Source of the DNA: Streptomyces sp. NBC_01294
GTDB taxonomy: Bacteria > Actinomycetota > Actinomycetes > Streptomycetales > Streptomycetaceae
Length of the DNA: 64,000 nt
Assembly (NCBI RefSeq): GCF_035917235.1
Contig: NZ_CP108423.1
Coordinates: forward strand, 1,240,001-1,304,000
Reading direction: 5' to 3'
Part shown: piece after piece, positions 33,280 to 42,130 of the stretch
Numbering within the stretch: position 1 is the stretch's first letter
How the letters are laid out: each line of letters opens with the position of its first letter
The notes under the pieces: model-generated
The model's input: only the letters and a program-made list of their open reading frames with translations
What the model was told of the DNA's origin: nothing
Databases searched by the model: none
Program-made: the position numbers and the translations under genes

Positions 33280-33689
33280 CCTCGGATGCTCCATTTCCTC
33301 TGTGCGTACAACGTGACGTGACGGATTGTGAATGCGGTTCATCGTAGCGAACCGCCGAAAGGCCACGCGCCGCATTTGTTCATGGTGGACGTAACGCAAA
33401 AGCGAGGGCAGTGACCTCTCCGTCACGGCCCTCGCGATCGGGCCCATGGTACAGCCGGGCGGTGGCAGACCCGACCGGAGGCCGGGCGGCACCGGCATGG
33501 GCACCGGCAGCAGCACCGGCAGAGGCACCGGCAGCGGGCATATGCATACGTGCTGGCTGGAGCCCCGCGCGATCGGCATCGATCACGGGCCGATCATCCC
33601 CGACCTATTGCTTCCAGCTTTCTTCTCCGCGCCCTCCGAGTGCGCCCGCGCTGCTTTCCTGTTCAGCTCACAGGGGATGAGGTGGAGCG
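33280..33689. other. 410-bp divergent intergenic region with 12-bp repeats
   Basis: It separates metG (minus) from the sigma-factor gene (plus). The metG side (33280-33400) is unusually AT-rich for this DNA and probably holds the metG promoter, although I cannot point to a clear -35/-10 pair. Four tandem 12-bp units (GGCACCGGCATG, GGCACCGGCAGC, AGCACCGGCAGA, GGCACCGGCAGC) lie at 33488-33535. No credible coding region was seen. Confidence 0.6.
33488..33535. repeat. four tandem 12-bp GGCACCGGCAGC-type units
   Basis: Units at 33488, 33500, 33512 and 33524 differ by one to three bases. They lie upstream of the sigma-factor gene, followed by an AT-richer CATATGCATACG segment that could carry a promoter. 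Confidence 0.85.
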
Positions 33690-34310
33690 GTGAGCGATGG
33701 CGGACCGGAGGAGTCCGGTGGGGCGGTGGGACTACCGAGCCGTCGCCGGCGGCCGACTCCCATGAGCCAGTGGGATCCGACGGCGCGCCTGTCGTACTGG
33801 GCCTTCCACGCGAACCGGCGCCCCGCGTACATGCGCTTCGCGTACCTGCAGCTGGGTTCCGACGCGGCGGCGGAGGAAGCGGTGGACGCCGCCTTCGACT
33901 CGATCATGGGCGAGTGGCTCCGGATGCTCCACATGGACCGCCTGGACGCCTACGCGTGGACCGTGCTCAAGCAGTGCCTGGTCGACGGGCGGCGCCGGCG
34001 CCACCCCTGGCAGCAGCAGCCCGAGCCGATGGACATCAGCGCCTTCGAGGCCGCCCTCAAGGAGGCCCACGCCGACCAGTACGAGGTACTGACGGACACC
34101 ATCCGCTTCTACTCCGCCGTCTCCCGGCTCGCCGAGCGGCAGCGTGACGCCGTCCTCCTGCGGTACGGGCTCCGGTGCACCCCCGGTGAGGCCGCCGCCG
34201 TGATGGGCGTCGACGAGGCCACGGTCCGCTCCTACCTCGGCCAGGCACACCGGCGGCTCGCCCGCCTGCTCGACACGTCCGTCGCATCAGCCGAATCAGC
34301 CGAATCATGA
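33690..34310 (+). CDS. RNA polymerase sigma factor (ECF-like)
   Basis: A 206-residue sigma-70 family protein. Region 2 lies around residues 30-100 (YWAFHANRRPAYMRFAYLQLGSDAAAEEAVDAAF) and region 4 around 145-195 (LAERQRDAVLLRYGLRCTPGEAAAVMGVDEATVRSYLGQAHRRL), with a typical GEAAAVMG helix-turn-helix. GTG 33690 follows GGAG. The stop overlaps the ATG of the next gene (4 bp), so it is translated together with the large IclR-like protein, which may be its partner. It is not a housekeeping factor, because regions 1 and 3 are missing. Confidence 0.85.
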   Translation: MSDGGPEESGGAVGLPSRRRRPTPMSQWDPTARLSYWAFHANRRPAYMRFAYLQLGSDAAAEEAVDAAFDSIMGEWLRMLHMDRLDAYAWTVLKQCLVDGRRRRHPWQQQPEPMDISAFEAALKEAHADQYEVLTDTIRFYSAVSRLAERQRDAVLLRYGLRCTPGEAAAVMGVDEATVRSYLGQAHRRLARLLDTSVASAESAES

Positions 34311-36187
34311 ACCGGTACGAACGGCAGGGGCGGCAGGACGACCGAGACGGAACCTCCCGCTCCCTGGCCGACTTCCTCGCCCGGGCGGGCGTCCGCGACC
34401 GCTACCGGTATTACGACCTCGGGGCGGCCGAGGCCCGCCTGCTGCGCGCCACGCCGCACGCGCGGGTCCCCGGACACCGCGCCCGGCGCCGGTCGGCGTT
34501 CGGCTGGAGCGACCCCGCCCGGGACTGCCCGCTCGACGCCGAACGGGCCCGGCGCGACCTCAAGGCCGTCTGCCTGACCTCCGTGTGCGCGCCGAAGGCC
34601 GGGACGGACCTCGACGCCTTCCTCGCCTGTGGGCACACGGACCTGGCCGGGGCCGTGGTCTTCGGCTGTCTGCTGCACCTCTCCGGGATGCGCGAAGGCG
34701 CCCGCTTCTGGTGGCAGTTCGCCGCCGGTTCCGGGAGCCAGCGCACCTCCGCCGCCGCGTACTGCCTGTTCCTCGACCACTCCCGGCGCGGTGAGCACCA
34801 CGACGCCCGGCACTGGGCGCGCGAACTGGGCCGGCGCGGCTTCCGCCCGAGCGGCCGACGGGATCTGCGGGAGGTCCGGCTGTGCGCGCAGGCGGCCGTC
34901 CTGCGCTACGTCGACCAGCTGGAGGATCCCGATCTGGGCCCGGTGCCGCTGCCCCTGCCCGGGCTCTCCGGAGTGCTGGCCGCGTTCCTGCCGCCCGCCG
35001 TCACGGTGTCGGTGGCGGCGCTGCCGGCGCCGGTGGCCGCGCCCAGGCCGGCGGCGGGTCCGCTGCGCCACCCCGCGCTGACGGCGGCGGCCCGCGGGAC
35101 CGTCGTGCAGGAGGGGACGAGCGAGGCCCTGGCGGAGGCCCGCCGCGCGCTGGCCGTCGTACGGGTCCTGGAGCAGCACCCGTTGGGGGTCCGGGCCGCG
35201 CAGCTCGCCCGGGAGTCCGGCCTCGCCGAGGGGGAGCTGCGCCCCCTGCTGTCGATGCTGTGCGAGGAGGAGTACGCGTACCGCCCGGGCGTGGGGGTGT
35301 ACGGGCGGGGGCCCGCGCTGGACCGGCTCGCCGCCCCCGGCGGCCACGGCCTGGCCGGGCAGCTCCAGCGGACCCTGGCCCTGGCCCGGGACAGCGCGGG
35401 GGCCGCGGTCTACCTCAGCCGGTACGCCGAGGGCGAGGTCCGGATCACACAGATGGCGGACGGGCCCGCGACCCCGCCGGTACGGGAGTGGGTCGACTTC
35501 CGGGCCGCCGCCCACGCCAGCGCGGTCGGCAAGTGCCTGCTGACCCAGCTCGACCACGACCTCCGCGCCGACCACGTGGCCCGGCACCGGCCCGCCCGGC
35601 TCACTCCGCAGACCATCACCGACAGCAGGGCCCTGTTCACCGCCCTGGACGCGGTGGCCCCGGGCGCGCCCGTCTTCGACCTGCTCGAGTACTCCCCCGG
35701 GGTCGTCTGCGCGGCCGTCCCGATCGCCACCGGCGAGGCCGCCGGAAGCCTCGCGCTCTCGCTTCCCGCCACCCACGCGCACCGCCTGCGCTCGGCCACC
35801 GAGGCCCTGCGCCACAAGGCCGTCCCGATCCTCCTGGCCCTGCTCCTGACCGGCGCCATCCCCCCGGACGCCGCGGATGCCGCGGCCGCCCCGGCCCCGG
35901 CGGACGCTCCCGCCGCGGAACCCCCGGCGCAGCCCCTCCCCATGAAGGCCCCGGTCACGCCGGAGACCCTGCGCCACCTCCGGCGCCTCTTCCGCACCCC
36001 GCTCACCGGAGGCACGGCCACGGCGGGCGGCCCGCACCTGGTCAGCGACACCACGGCGGCCGCGGCCTACCTCTTCGACGCCGCCCCGGCCACCGACCGG
36101 CCCCGCCTGTCCCTGCCCCACACCTTCACGTCGGTGACCCCGGGCAGCCTGACCACGCCGACGGGCCTGGTGGTGCTGGGTACGTGA
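34307..36187 (+). CDS. composite regulator with central IclR-type domains
   Basis: A 626-residue protein. Residues 1-245 are helical with a Cys/Trp-containing block (CGHTDLAGAVVFGCLLHLSG, then FWWQFAAGSG) resembling sigma-factor-associated helical repeats; I do not recognise the domain. Residues 265-340 look like an IclR winged helix (ALAVVRVLEQHPLGVRAAQLARESGLAE). Residues 345-515 look like the IclR effector domain, with the landmark AAHASAVGKCLL and the late VVCAAVPIATGEAAGSLAL. A Pro/Ala linker and a short C-terminal region complete it. Typical IclR proteins have about 250 residues, so both ends are additions. It is translationally coupled to the sigma factor. Confidence 0.65.
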   Translation: MNRYERQGRQDDRDGTSRSLADFLARAGVRDRYRYYDLGAAEARLLRATPHARVPGHRARRRSAFGWSDPARDCPLDAERARRDLKAVCLTSVCAPKAGTDLDAFLACGHTDLAGAVVFGCLLHLSGMREGARFWWQFAAGSGSQRTSAAAYCLFLDHSRRGEHHDARHWARELGRRGFRPSGRRDLREVRLCAQAAVLRYVDQLEDPDLGPVPLPLPGLSGVLAAFLPPAVTVSVAALPAPVAAPRPAAGPLRHPALTAAARGTVVQEGTSEALAEARRALAVVRVLEQHPLGVRAAQLARESGLAEGELRPLLSMLCEEEYAYRPGVGVYGRGPALDRLAAPGGHGLAGQLQRTLALARDSAGAAVYLSRYAEGEVRITQMADGPATPPVREWVDFRAAAHASAVGKCLLTQLDHDLRADHVARHRPARLTPQTITDSRALFTALDAVAPGAPVFDLLEYSPGVVCAAVPIATGEAAGSLALSLPATHAHRLRSATEALRHKAVPILLALLLTGAIPPDAADAAAAPAPADAPAAEPPAQPLPMKAPVTPETLRHLRRLFRTPLTGGTATAGGPHLVSDTTAAAAYLFDAAPATDRPRLSLPHTFTSVTPGSLTTPTGLVVLGT

Positions 36188-36232
36188 ACGGCCCCGACGG
36201 GGGCGGGTCGGAGACGGGGACGGGAAAACAGA

Positions 36233-36259
36233 AGAACCCCACACGATGTGTGGGGTTCT
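36233..36259 (-). terminator. perfect 12-bp hairpin, terminator of tRNA-Leu
   Basis: AGAACCCCACAC (36233-36244) pairs with GTGTGGGGTTCT (36248-36259) across a 3-nt loop. On the minus strand it is followed by a TTCTGTTTTC stretch, so it terminates the tRNA-Leu transcript. It may also stop transcription arriving from the regulator gene on the plus strand. Confidence 0.85.
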
Positions 36260-36265
36260 CGCTTG

Positions 36266-36350
36266 TGTCCGAGGGGGGACTTGAACCCCCACGCCCGATA
36301 AAGGGCACTAGCACCTCAAGCTAGCGCGTCTGCCATTCCGCCACCCGGAC
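36266..36350 (-). tRNA. tRNA-Leu (anticodon GAG)
   Basis: An 85-nt class II tRNA without encoded CCA. The acceptor stem GTCCGGG pairs with CTCGGAC (one G-U pair), and the discriminator base is A, as required for leucine. The anticodon stem CTAGC/GCTAG encloses TTGAGGT, giving anticodon GAG, which reads CUC/CUU. The long variable arm (TGCCCTTTATCGGGCG) and the T arm with GTTCAAGTC are present. Confidence 0.96.
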
Positions 36351-36640
36351 CAGGTGGTCGGCCCCGGTTTCCCGCGGCGACATGGACAACAATAGCAAAG
36401 GATCGGCGGGGTTCCGACCACATTTCCGAGCGGTGGGCGTCCGCCACGCCGGGCTGACCTGCACGCATGCACTGATGGCCGCAGCGAGACGGGATGTCTC
36501 GCGGCAGTGCGGGCGGTCGGGCGGCCCCGTCCGAAAGGGCGTCGCGCGGTCCCCGCCGCCTTCCGGATCCTGATACCGGCTGGACATGAGGAGCGCCGGG
36601 GCGGTCGGATGGCCGGGCACACATCCGGGGGGAGCCGCGC

Positions 36641-37852
36641 ATGGAAACCGAGCACCGCGTCAGCACGCTGGAGCTGTTCTTCGACCTCGTCTTCGTCTTC
36701 ACCATCACGCAGTTGACGGTGCTTCTGGCCGACGACCTGAGCCTGCGGGGCGCGGGGCAGGTGGTGTTGATCTTCACCGTGCTGTTCTGGATGTACGGGG
36801 GCTACGCGCACCTGACCAACCAGGTGCCGCCGGACCGGACCGTCCGGCGGGTGCTGCTGATGCTGGCCATGGGGGCGTTCCTGGTGTGCGCCCTGGCCGT
36901 GCCCACCGCTTTCGGGGCGGGCGGCATCGCCTTCGGCCTCGGGTACCTGCTGGTGGTCCTGGTTCACAGCGCGCTGTTCACGCAGGCGCACGGGCGCGGG
37001 GTGCTGTGGTTCGCGCTGCCCAACGCCCTGTGCGCGCTGTCGGTGACGGCCGCCGGGTTCTTCGACGGGCTGCCGGCCTGGGGGCTGTGGATGCTGGCGC
37101 TGCTGCTCCAGTTCGTGACGCCCGTGGTCGTGCAGCGGGTCGCGGCGAGCGGCTCGGCGGGCAGCTCGGTGGAGGCCGAAGCGGAGGCGAAGCCCGAGGC
37201 GGCCGAGCAGACGGTCGGCGACCAGCTCGGCGGAATGAACGCGGCGCACCTGGTGGAGCGGCACGGCCTGCTGCTGATCATCGTCTTCGGCGAGTCCGTG
37301 ATCGCGATCGGCATCGGGGTGGGCTCGCTGCCCCTGTCCTTCGGCATCGCGGGCGGGGCGTTCCTGGCCCTGACGATCGCGTCCGCGATGTGGTGGATGT
37401 ACTTCGTGCGCGACGAGGGCCGGGCCGAGGAGGTCTTCGCGCGGACCCCGCCGGAGCGGCGTTTCAAGCTGGCGATGGTCGCGTACTACTACGCCTTCCT
37501 GCCCATGCTCCTGGGCATCGCCGTCTTCGCGGCGGGCGTGAAGAAGACCATCGGGCACCTCGGCGAGCACCTGCACACCGGCCCGGCGGTCGCGCTGGCG
37601 GGCGGGGTCGCCCTGTACCTGGCGGGTGACCTGGCCTTCCGTGCGGCGCTGGGCATCGGGCCGGCCCGGTACCGCGCGGCGGCACTGGTGCTCGCGCTCG
37701 CCACCGTCCCCGTGGGCACGGGGTGGACGGGAGCCGGCCAGCTGGTGGCCCTGGGGTGCGTCCTGGTCGGCGCACTGGTCGCCGAGGGCGGCCGCTCCCC
37801 CGCCGCACCGGCGGGGGGAACGGCCGCGGCGGCCGTCACGGGCAGCGGATGA
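36641..37852 (+). CDS. low-temperature-requirement protein A (LtrA) family membrane protein
   Basis: A 403-residue protein with about 11 TM helices. The diagnostic N-terminal STLELFFDLVFVFTITQLT and the central FGESVIAIGIGVG of the LtrA family are present. A soluble Ala/Glu-rich loop lies around residues 165-205. The family was named from a cold-sensitive Listeria mutant; the transported or bound substrate is unknown. The 3' end overlaps the convergent fabH-like gene by 17 bp. Confidence 0.9.
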   Translation: METEHRVSTLELFFDLVFVFTITQLTVLLADDLSLRGAGQVVLIFTVLFWMYGGYAHLTNQVPPDRTVRRVLLMLAMGAFLVCALAVPTAFGAGGIAFGLGYLLVVLVHSALFTQAHGRGVLWFALPNALCALSVTAAGFFDGLPAWGLWMLALLLQFVTPVVVQRVAASGSAGSSVEAEAEAKPEAAEQTVGDQLGGMNAAHLVERHGLLLIIVFGESVIAIGIGVGSLPLSFGIAGGAFLALTIASAMWWMYFVRDEGRAEEVFARTPPERRFKLAMVAYYYAFLPMLLGIAVFAAGVKKTIGHLGEHLHTGPAVALAGGVALYLAGDLAFRAALGIGPARYRAAALVLALATVPVGTGWTGAGQLVALGCVLVGALVAEGGRSPAAPAGGTAAAAVTGSG

Positions 37853-38777
37853 CCTGGCCGGCGTAGGAGAGGTTGCCGCCGAAGCCGAAGAGGAGGACCG
37901 GGGCGCCGGAGGGGATCTCGCCGCGCTGGACCAGCTTCGACAGGGCCATCGGGATGCTGGCGGCCGAGGTGTTGCCGGAGTCGATGACATCGCGGGCGAC
38001 GACGGCGTTGACGGCGCCGATCTTGGCGGCGAGCGGTTCGATGATCCGCAGGTTCGCCTGGTGGAGGACGACCGCGGCCAGTTCCTCCGGGGCGACTCCG
38101 GCCTTCTCGCACACCTTGCGGGCGAGCGGCGGGAGCTGGCTGGTGGTCCAGCGGTAGACGGACTGGCCCTCCTGCGCGAAGACCGGCGGGGAGCCCTCGA
38201 TCCGCACGGCATTGCCCATCTCGGGGACCGATCCCCACAGCACCGGGCCGATGCCCGGCTCCTCGCAGGCCTCGACGATGGCCGCGCCCGCCCCGTCGCC
38301 CGTGAGGACGCAGGTGGAGCGGTCGTTCCAGTCGGTGATCTCGGTCATCTTGTCGGCGCCGATGACCAGGGCGCGGGTGGCGGAGCCGGCCCGGATGGCG
38401 TGGTCGGCGGTGGCCAGGGCGTGGGTGAAGCCCGAGCAGACGACGTTGATGTCCATCACGGCGGGGCTGCCGCCCATGCCCAGCTTGGCGGCGACGCGCG
38501 CGGCCATGTTGGGGGAACGGTCGATCGCGGTGGAGGTGGCGACCAGGACGAGGTCGATGTCGTCCGGGCTCAGGCCGGCGCCGGCCAGCGCCTTGCCCGC
38601 CGCCTGGTAGGCCAGCTCGTCCACCGGCTCGTCCGGGCCCGCCATGTGGCGGGTGCGGATGCCGACGCGGGACCGGATCCACTCGTCGGTGGTGTCCACC
38701 ATGGCCGCGAGGTCCTCGTTGGTGAGCACTCTGGCGGGCTGGTAGTGCCCTAGCGCCACCACTCGTGAACCGGTCAT
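37836..38777 (-). CDS. beta-ketoacyl-ACP synthase III (FabH-like)
   Basis: A 313-residue KAS III. The catalytic Cys114 in NVVCSGF, the His in VLHQANLRI and the Asn in [11 protein letters not shown] form the triad. It condenses an acyl-CoA primer with malonyl-ACP to start fatty acid or polyketide chains. No other fab or polyketide gene is adjacent, so it is an additional solitary copy and not the housekeeping fabD-fabH-acpP-fabF operon. The ATG at 38777 gives the usual family N terminus ([11 protein letters not shown]). Primer preference is unknown. Confidence 0.92.
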   Translation of the reverse strand: MTGSRVVALGHYQPARVLTNEDLAAMVDTTDEWIRSRVGIRTRHMAGPDEPVDELAYQAAGKALAGAGLSPDDIDLVLVATSTAIDRSPNMAARVAAKLGMGGSPAVMDINVVCSGFTHALATADHAIRAGSATRALVIGADKMTEITDWNDRSTCVLTGDGAGAAIVEACEEPGIGPVLWGSVPEMGNAVRIEGSPPVFAQEGQSVYRWTTSQLPPLARKVCEKAGVAPEELAAVVLHQANLRIIEPLAAKIGAVNAVVARDVIDSGNTSAASIPMALSKLVQRGEIPSGAPVLLFGFGGNLSYAGQVIRCP

Positions 38778-38994
38778 GGGCGGGGTCCCCCCTTGTACGG
38801 AAGTCAGGATCACCCAGCTTCGCCTGCTACTGGTGGGTACGTGTGCGTGTGACCCGACAGGAATCCGGCCCCGGATTTTGGAGATTCCCGAGGATCTCCC
38901 TGCCGGGGACGTGGGCGTAAGCGGAACCAGGACAATGAGCAGGTCGGATACCGACGAGAACCGAGGCGAGAACAGAAGGGGTGGGCTGATCACC

Positions 38995-39822
38995 ATGGGA
39001 CGGGTCACCGAGCGCCGTCGCGTCGTCCGGATCCGGAACGGCGGGGCGGGCGTCCGCCCGGACACACTGGTGGCCGAGGAGCCGCTGGAGATACGGCTGA
39101 ACGGCAGGCCGCTGGCCATCACGATGCGCACGCCGGGTGACGACTTCGCCCTGGCGGTGGGCTTCCTGGTGAGCGAGGGGGTGCTCGGCGCCGCCTCGGA
39201 CGTCCAGGCCGTCACCTACTGCGAGGGGGCGACCGAGGACGGTTCCAACACCTACAACGTGGTGAACGTGCAGCTGGCCGCCGGGGTCCCCGTTCCGGAC
39301 ATCACGCTGGAGCGCAACGTCTACACCACCTCCTCGTGCGGCCTGTGCGGCAAGGCCAGCCTGGACGCGGTCCGGACCGCGACCCGCTTCCCGGGGATCG
39401 CCGCCGATCCGGTACGGGTCCCCGTGGAGGTCCTCACCGAGCTCCCGGACCGGCTGCGAGCGGCCCAGAAGGTCTTCGACCGCACGGGCGGGCTGCATGC
39501 GGCCGGGCTGTTCACGGCGCAGGGCGAGCTGCTGGACCTGCGGGAGGACGTGGGCCGGCACAACGCGGTGGACAAGATCATCGGCCGTGCGTTCCAGGCG
39601 GGCCGGCTCCCGCTGACGGGCGCGGTCCTGCTGGTGTCGGGCCGCGCCTCCTTCGAGCTCGTACAGAAGGCCGTGATGGCGGGCATCCCGCTCCTGGCGG
39701 CCGTCTCCGCACCGTCCTCGCTGGCGGTGGACCTGGCACTGGAGTCGGGCATGACCCTGGTCGGCTTCCTGCGGGGCCCGGACATGAACATCTACGCGGG
39801 CGAGGAGCGGATCACCCTGTAG
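38995..39822 (+). CDS. fdhD: formate dehydrogenase accessory sulfurtransferase FdhD
   Basis: A 275-residue protein that passes sulfur from a cysteine desulfurase to the molybdenum cofactor of formate dehydrogenase. The loop SSCGLCGK near residue 120 carries the two active cysteines (CxxC), and [15 protein letters not shown] and [11 protein letters not shown] are conserved. The ATG at 38995 is used; upstream in-frame codons are possible but unlike the family. No formate dehydrogenase gene lies in the window. The 3' end overlaps the convergent neighbour by 11 bp. Confidence 0.92.
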   Translation: MGRVTERRRVVRIRNGGAGVRPDTLVAEEPLEIRLNGRPLAITMRTPGDDFALAVGFLVSEGVLGAASDVQAVTYCEGATEDGSNTYNVVNVQLAAGVPVPDITLERNVYTTSSCGLCGKASLDAVRTATRFPGIAADPVRVPVEVLTELPDRLRAAQKVFDRTGGLHAAGLFTAQGELLDLREDVGRHNAVDKIIGRAFQAGRLPLTGAVLLVSGRASFELVQKAVMAGIPLLAAVSAPSSLAVDLALESGMTLVGFLRGPDMNIYAGEERITL

Positions 39823-40288
39823 CGGCGCGCCGGAACCGCTCCACGGCGCCGCTCTCGTAGCCGAGGAACGTGGCCCACACGTCGCTGCCGTCGCCCGTGG
39901 CGCCCTCCTTGCCGGTGCCGTGCAGCGTGAACCAGTTGTCGCAGGCCTGTACCGCGGGCGTTCCGTCGACGGGGAACTTGATCAGGATCTGGATACCCGG
40001 ATCCTCGTCGGAGTGCCGATCGATGATCCAGCTGCCCTCGCCGGTGAGCACGGCCCGCTTCGGGCCTGGGGTGCATGGCCAGCCCGAGAGCTCCGCGAGG
40101 CGGACCCGGCCGTCGGCCAGCACCTCGAGCCGGCCTCCGCGGTCGCCCTGCCACGTGCCGGTGACGTCCTCCGCCGTCAGCGGAACGAAGGGTTTGCCGT
40201 CCCTCAGGTCGAGGGACAGGGCCAGAAGGATCACCAGACCGACAAACAGGCCGAACAGCACGACCACCACGCGGGCAAGGTTCTGCAC
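39812..40288 (-). CDS. membrane-anchored hypothetical protein
   Basis: A 158-residue protein with one N-terminal TM helix (residues 5-27, [21 protein letters not shown]) and an exported beta-rich domain ([26 protein letters not shown]) with two or three Cys. It looks like a small anchored lipocalin- or immunoglobulin-like domain. No family is recognised. It lies 2 bp downstream of the gene that starts at 40721 and is likely in the same transcript. Confidence 0.65.
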   Translation of the reverse strand: MQNLARVVVVLFGLFVGLVILLALSLDLRDGKPFVPLTAEDVTGTWQGDRGGRLEVLADGRVRLAELSGWPCTPGPKRAVLTGEGSWIIDRHSDEDPGIQILIKFPVDGTPAVQACDNWFTLHGTGKEGATGDGSDVWATFLGYESGAVERFRRAATG

Positions 40289-40289
40289 C

Positions 40290-40721
40290 TCATCGCCCCC
40301 GGCGGGAGCGGCGTGTGGAGGCCTCGGCCGGCTTCGGGGTCGGCGGGTCGATGCGGTGGAGGTCCAGGGTGGCCGGGAGCGGGGTGGAGCCCGGGCCGCC
40401 GGATTCGGCCCAGGCGATGATCTCGTCGGTCGCGGTGTCGTCCAGGGCCCAGCCGAACCACACCGCGCGGGCGCCGCGGCGGCGGGCTTCGGTGGTGGGC
40501 TGGACCACGATGACGTTGGCCTGGGCGCACGGCCCGAGGCATTCGCTCGTACGGACGGCCAGGCGGCCCCCGGAGGCGGCCGCGGCCTCGCGCAGCCGGG
40601 CGAGTTGGCCGTCGTGGTCGGTGCCGGGGTTCTTGCGGGGGTCGCCGCAGCAGCAGCCGCGGCAGACCACCAGGGTGCAGGGGCGTTCGGCGTGCGCGCC
40701 GAGCGGGCGTATCCAGGTCAC
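40290..40721 (-). CDS. (2Fe-2S) thioredoxin-like ferredoxin domain protein
   Basis: A 143-residue protein of the thioredoxin-like ferredoxin class. The four cluster cysteines are plausible: CRGCC at residues 20-24 and C-x3-C in SECLGPCAQANVI. Related proteins carry electrons or act as cluster-holding adapters. GTG 40721 is the only suitable start. It forms a short unit with the anchored protein downstream and the symporter gene upstream on the same strand. Confidence 0.75.
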   Translation of the reverse strand: MTWIRPLGAHAERPCTLVVCRGCCCGDPRKNPGTDHDGQLARLREAAAASGGRLAVRTSECLGPCAQANVIVVQPTTEARRRGARAVWFGWALDDTATDEIIAWAESGGPGSTPLPATLDLHRIDPPTPKPAEASTRRSRRGR

Positions 40722-40730
40722 TACCGCACG

Positions 40731-41783
40731 TTAACGGCCCCGGGGAGCGGGGTGTTGGGTCGGGGGCGAGACCTCCGCCACACGGTCTGGCCCACGCTCC
40801 GCCGCGTGTTCGGGCTCGGGATCGCGGGCGCGGCGGCGGGCGATGACCGCGCAGACCATCAGCTGCATCTGGTGGAAGAGCATCAGCGGGAGCACGGCCA
40901 GGCCTGCCTGGGCCCCGAACAGCACGCTGGCCATGGGGAGTCCGGCGGCCAGGCTCTTCTTCGACCCGGCGAACTGGATGGCGATGCGGTCCGCGCGGCC
41001 GAAGCCGAGGCGGGCCGCGCCGTACCAGGTGGCGATGAGCATGACGGCGAGGAGTGCGGCCTCCACCAGCAGCAGGGCGGCAAGCTGCGGGAGGCTGACC
41101 TGGTGCCAGATGCCCGCGGCCACGCCCGCGCTGAACGCGGCGTAGACGACGAGCAGGATCGAGCCGCGGTCGACGTAGCCGAGGACCTGCTTGTGGCGGA
41201 CGAGGAAGCCGCCGATCCAGCGGCGCAGGGCCTGGCCGAGGAGGAAGGGGAGCAGGAGCTGGAGGGTGATCTTGAGGACGGAGTCGGGGGAGAAGCCGCC
41301 CGCGTCCGCGCCGAGCAGGGCCGCGGCGAGGAGCGGGGTGAGGACGATGCCGGCCAGGCTGGAGAAGGAGCCGGCGCAGATCGCGGCGGGGACGTTGCCG
41401 CGGGCGATCGAGGTGAAGGCGATGGAGGACTGGACGGTCGAGGGAACCAGGCAGAGGAAGAGGAGGCCGACGTACAGCGGGGGTGTGAGGAGGCCGGGGA
41501 CGAGGCCGCGGGCGGCCAGGCCGAGGAGCGGGAAGAGCAGGAAGGTGCAGGCGAGCACGGTGAGGTGGAGCCGCCAGTGGCGCAGGCCTTCGAGGGCCTC
41601 GCGGGTGGAGAGCCGGGCGCCGTAGAGGAAGAAGAGCAGGGCCACGGCCGCGGTGGAGGCGCCGTCGGCGACGGTGGCGGCCGTGCCGCGGGCGGGCAGC
41701 AGGGCGGCGAGGCCGACGGTGCCGAGGAGGACCAGGATGTACGGGTCCAGGGGCAGCCGGGCGGGGAAGTGCGGGCGGCGCAT
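40731..41783 (-). CDS. bile acid:sodium symporter-family transporter
   Basis: A 350-residue protein with nine or ten TM helices. It shows the SLC10A7/BASS-type motifs GLLFLCLVPSTVQSSIAFTSIARGNV and AFAGSKKSLAAG-like AIQFAGSKKSLAAGLPMA, which belong to the crossover helices of the sodium/anion site. The substrate is likely an organic anion. The ATG at 41783 is used; GTG 41798 is an alternative, and further upstream the frame is only tandem repeat. It is divergent from a LysR regulator, the standard arrangement for this class. Confidence 0.85.
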   Translation of the reverse strand: MRRPHFPARLPLDPYILVLLGTVGLAALLPARGTAATVADGASTAAVALLFFLYGARLSTREALEGLRHWRLHLTVLACTFLLFPLLGLAARGLVPGLLTPPLYVGLLFLCLVPSTVQSSIAFTSIARGNVPAAICAGSFSSLAGIVLTPLLAAALLGADAGGFSPDSVLKITLQLLLPFLLGQALRRWIGGFLVRHKQVLGYVDRGSILLVVYAAFSAGVAAGIWHQVSLPQLAALLLVEAALLAVMLIATWYGAARLGFGRADRIAIQFAGSKKSLAAGLPMASVLFGAQAGLAVLPLMLFHQMQLMVCAVIARRRARDPEPEHAAERGPDRVAEVSPPTQHPAPRGR

Positions 41784-41836
41784 GTGCGGGGTGCTCACTT
41801 GCTGTCGGGGCGGGTGGTGTCGGTGGGGCGGGGGCG

Positions 41837-41956
41837 GTGGCCGGTGGAGCGGTGACCCGTGGGGCAGTGGCCGGTCAGCGGGGCCGGTGGAGCGGTGGCC
41901 GGTCGGGCAGTGGCCGGTGGAGCAGTGGCCGGTGGAGCAGTGGCCGGTCGGGCGGT
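41837..41956. repeat. eight 15-bp tandem units in a divergent intergenic region
   Basis: Eight imperfect units of about 15 bp (consensus GTGGCCGGTGGAGCA; one unit shortened to 13) run from 41837 to 41956. They occupy the 347-bp space between the symporter gene (starts 41783, minus) and the LysR gene (starts 42131, plus). Apart from the repeats and a probable LysR site nearer 42060-42120, I see nothing else in that gap. Confidence 0.85.
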
Positions 41957-42130
41957 GGTGCAGGAGGCGTGTCGGGGCGGGTGGTCGTGGGGGGTCGTGG
42001 CGCAGGGGCGGGTGGTGCGCGGTGCGGCCGATGCCCTGGGGTGCTCCCCCATGGTCGGGGTTCGAGTGGTGATCGGGAAACCTGCACACTGCACTCACTG
42101 TCATCACGATCCGCGATGGGCGCGGCTAGC

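Noticed and set aside
33280..33579. N-terminal extension of the methionyl-tRNA synthetase
   Set aside because: The open frame reaches 33579, but the upstream residues are Pro/Leu/Val repeats from the 12-bp repeat and do not belong to the enzyme family; the family start is at 33279.
36400..36640. Further tRNA genes near tRNA-Leu and an att site for an integrated element
   Set aside because: No second cloverleaf and no repeat of the tRNA 3' end were found, and no integrase gene is adjacent.
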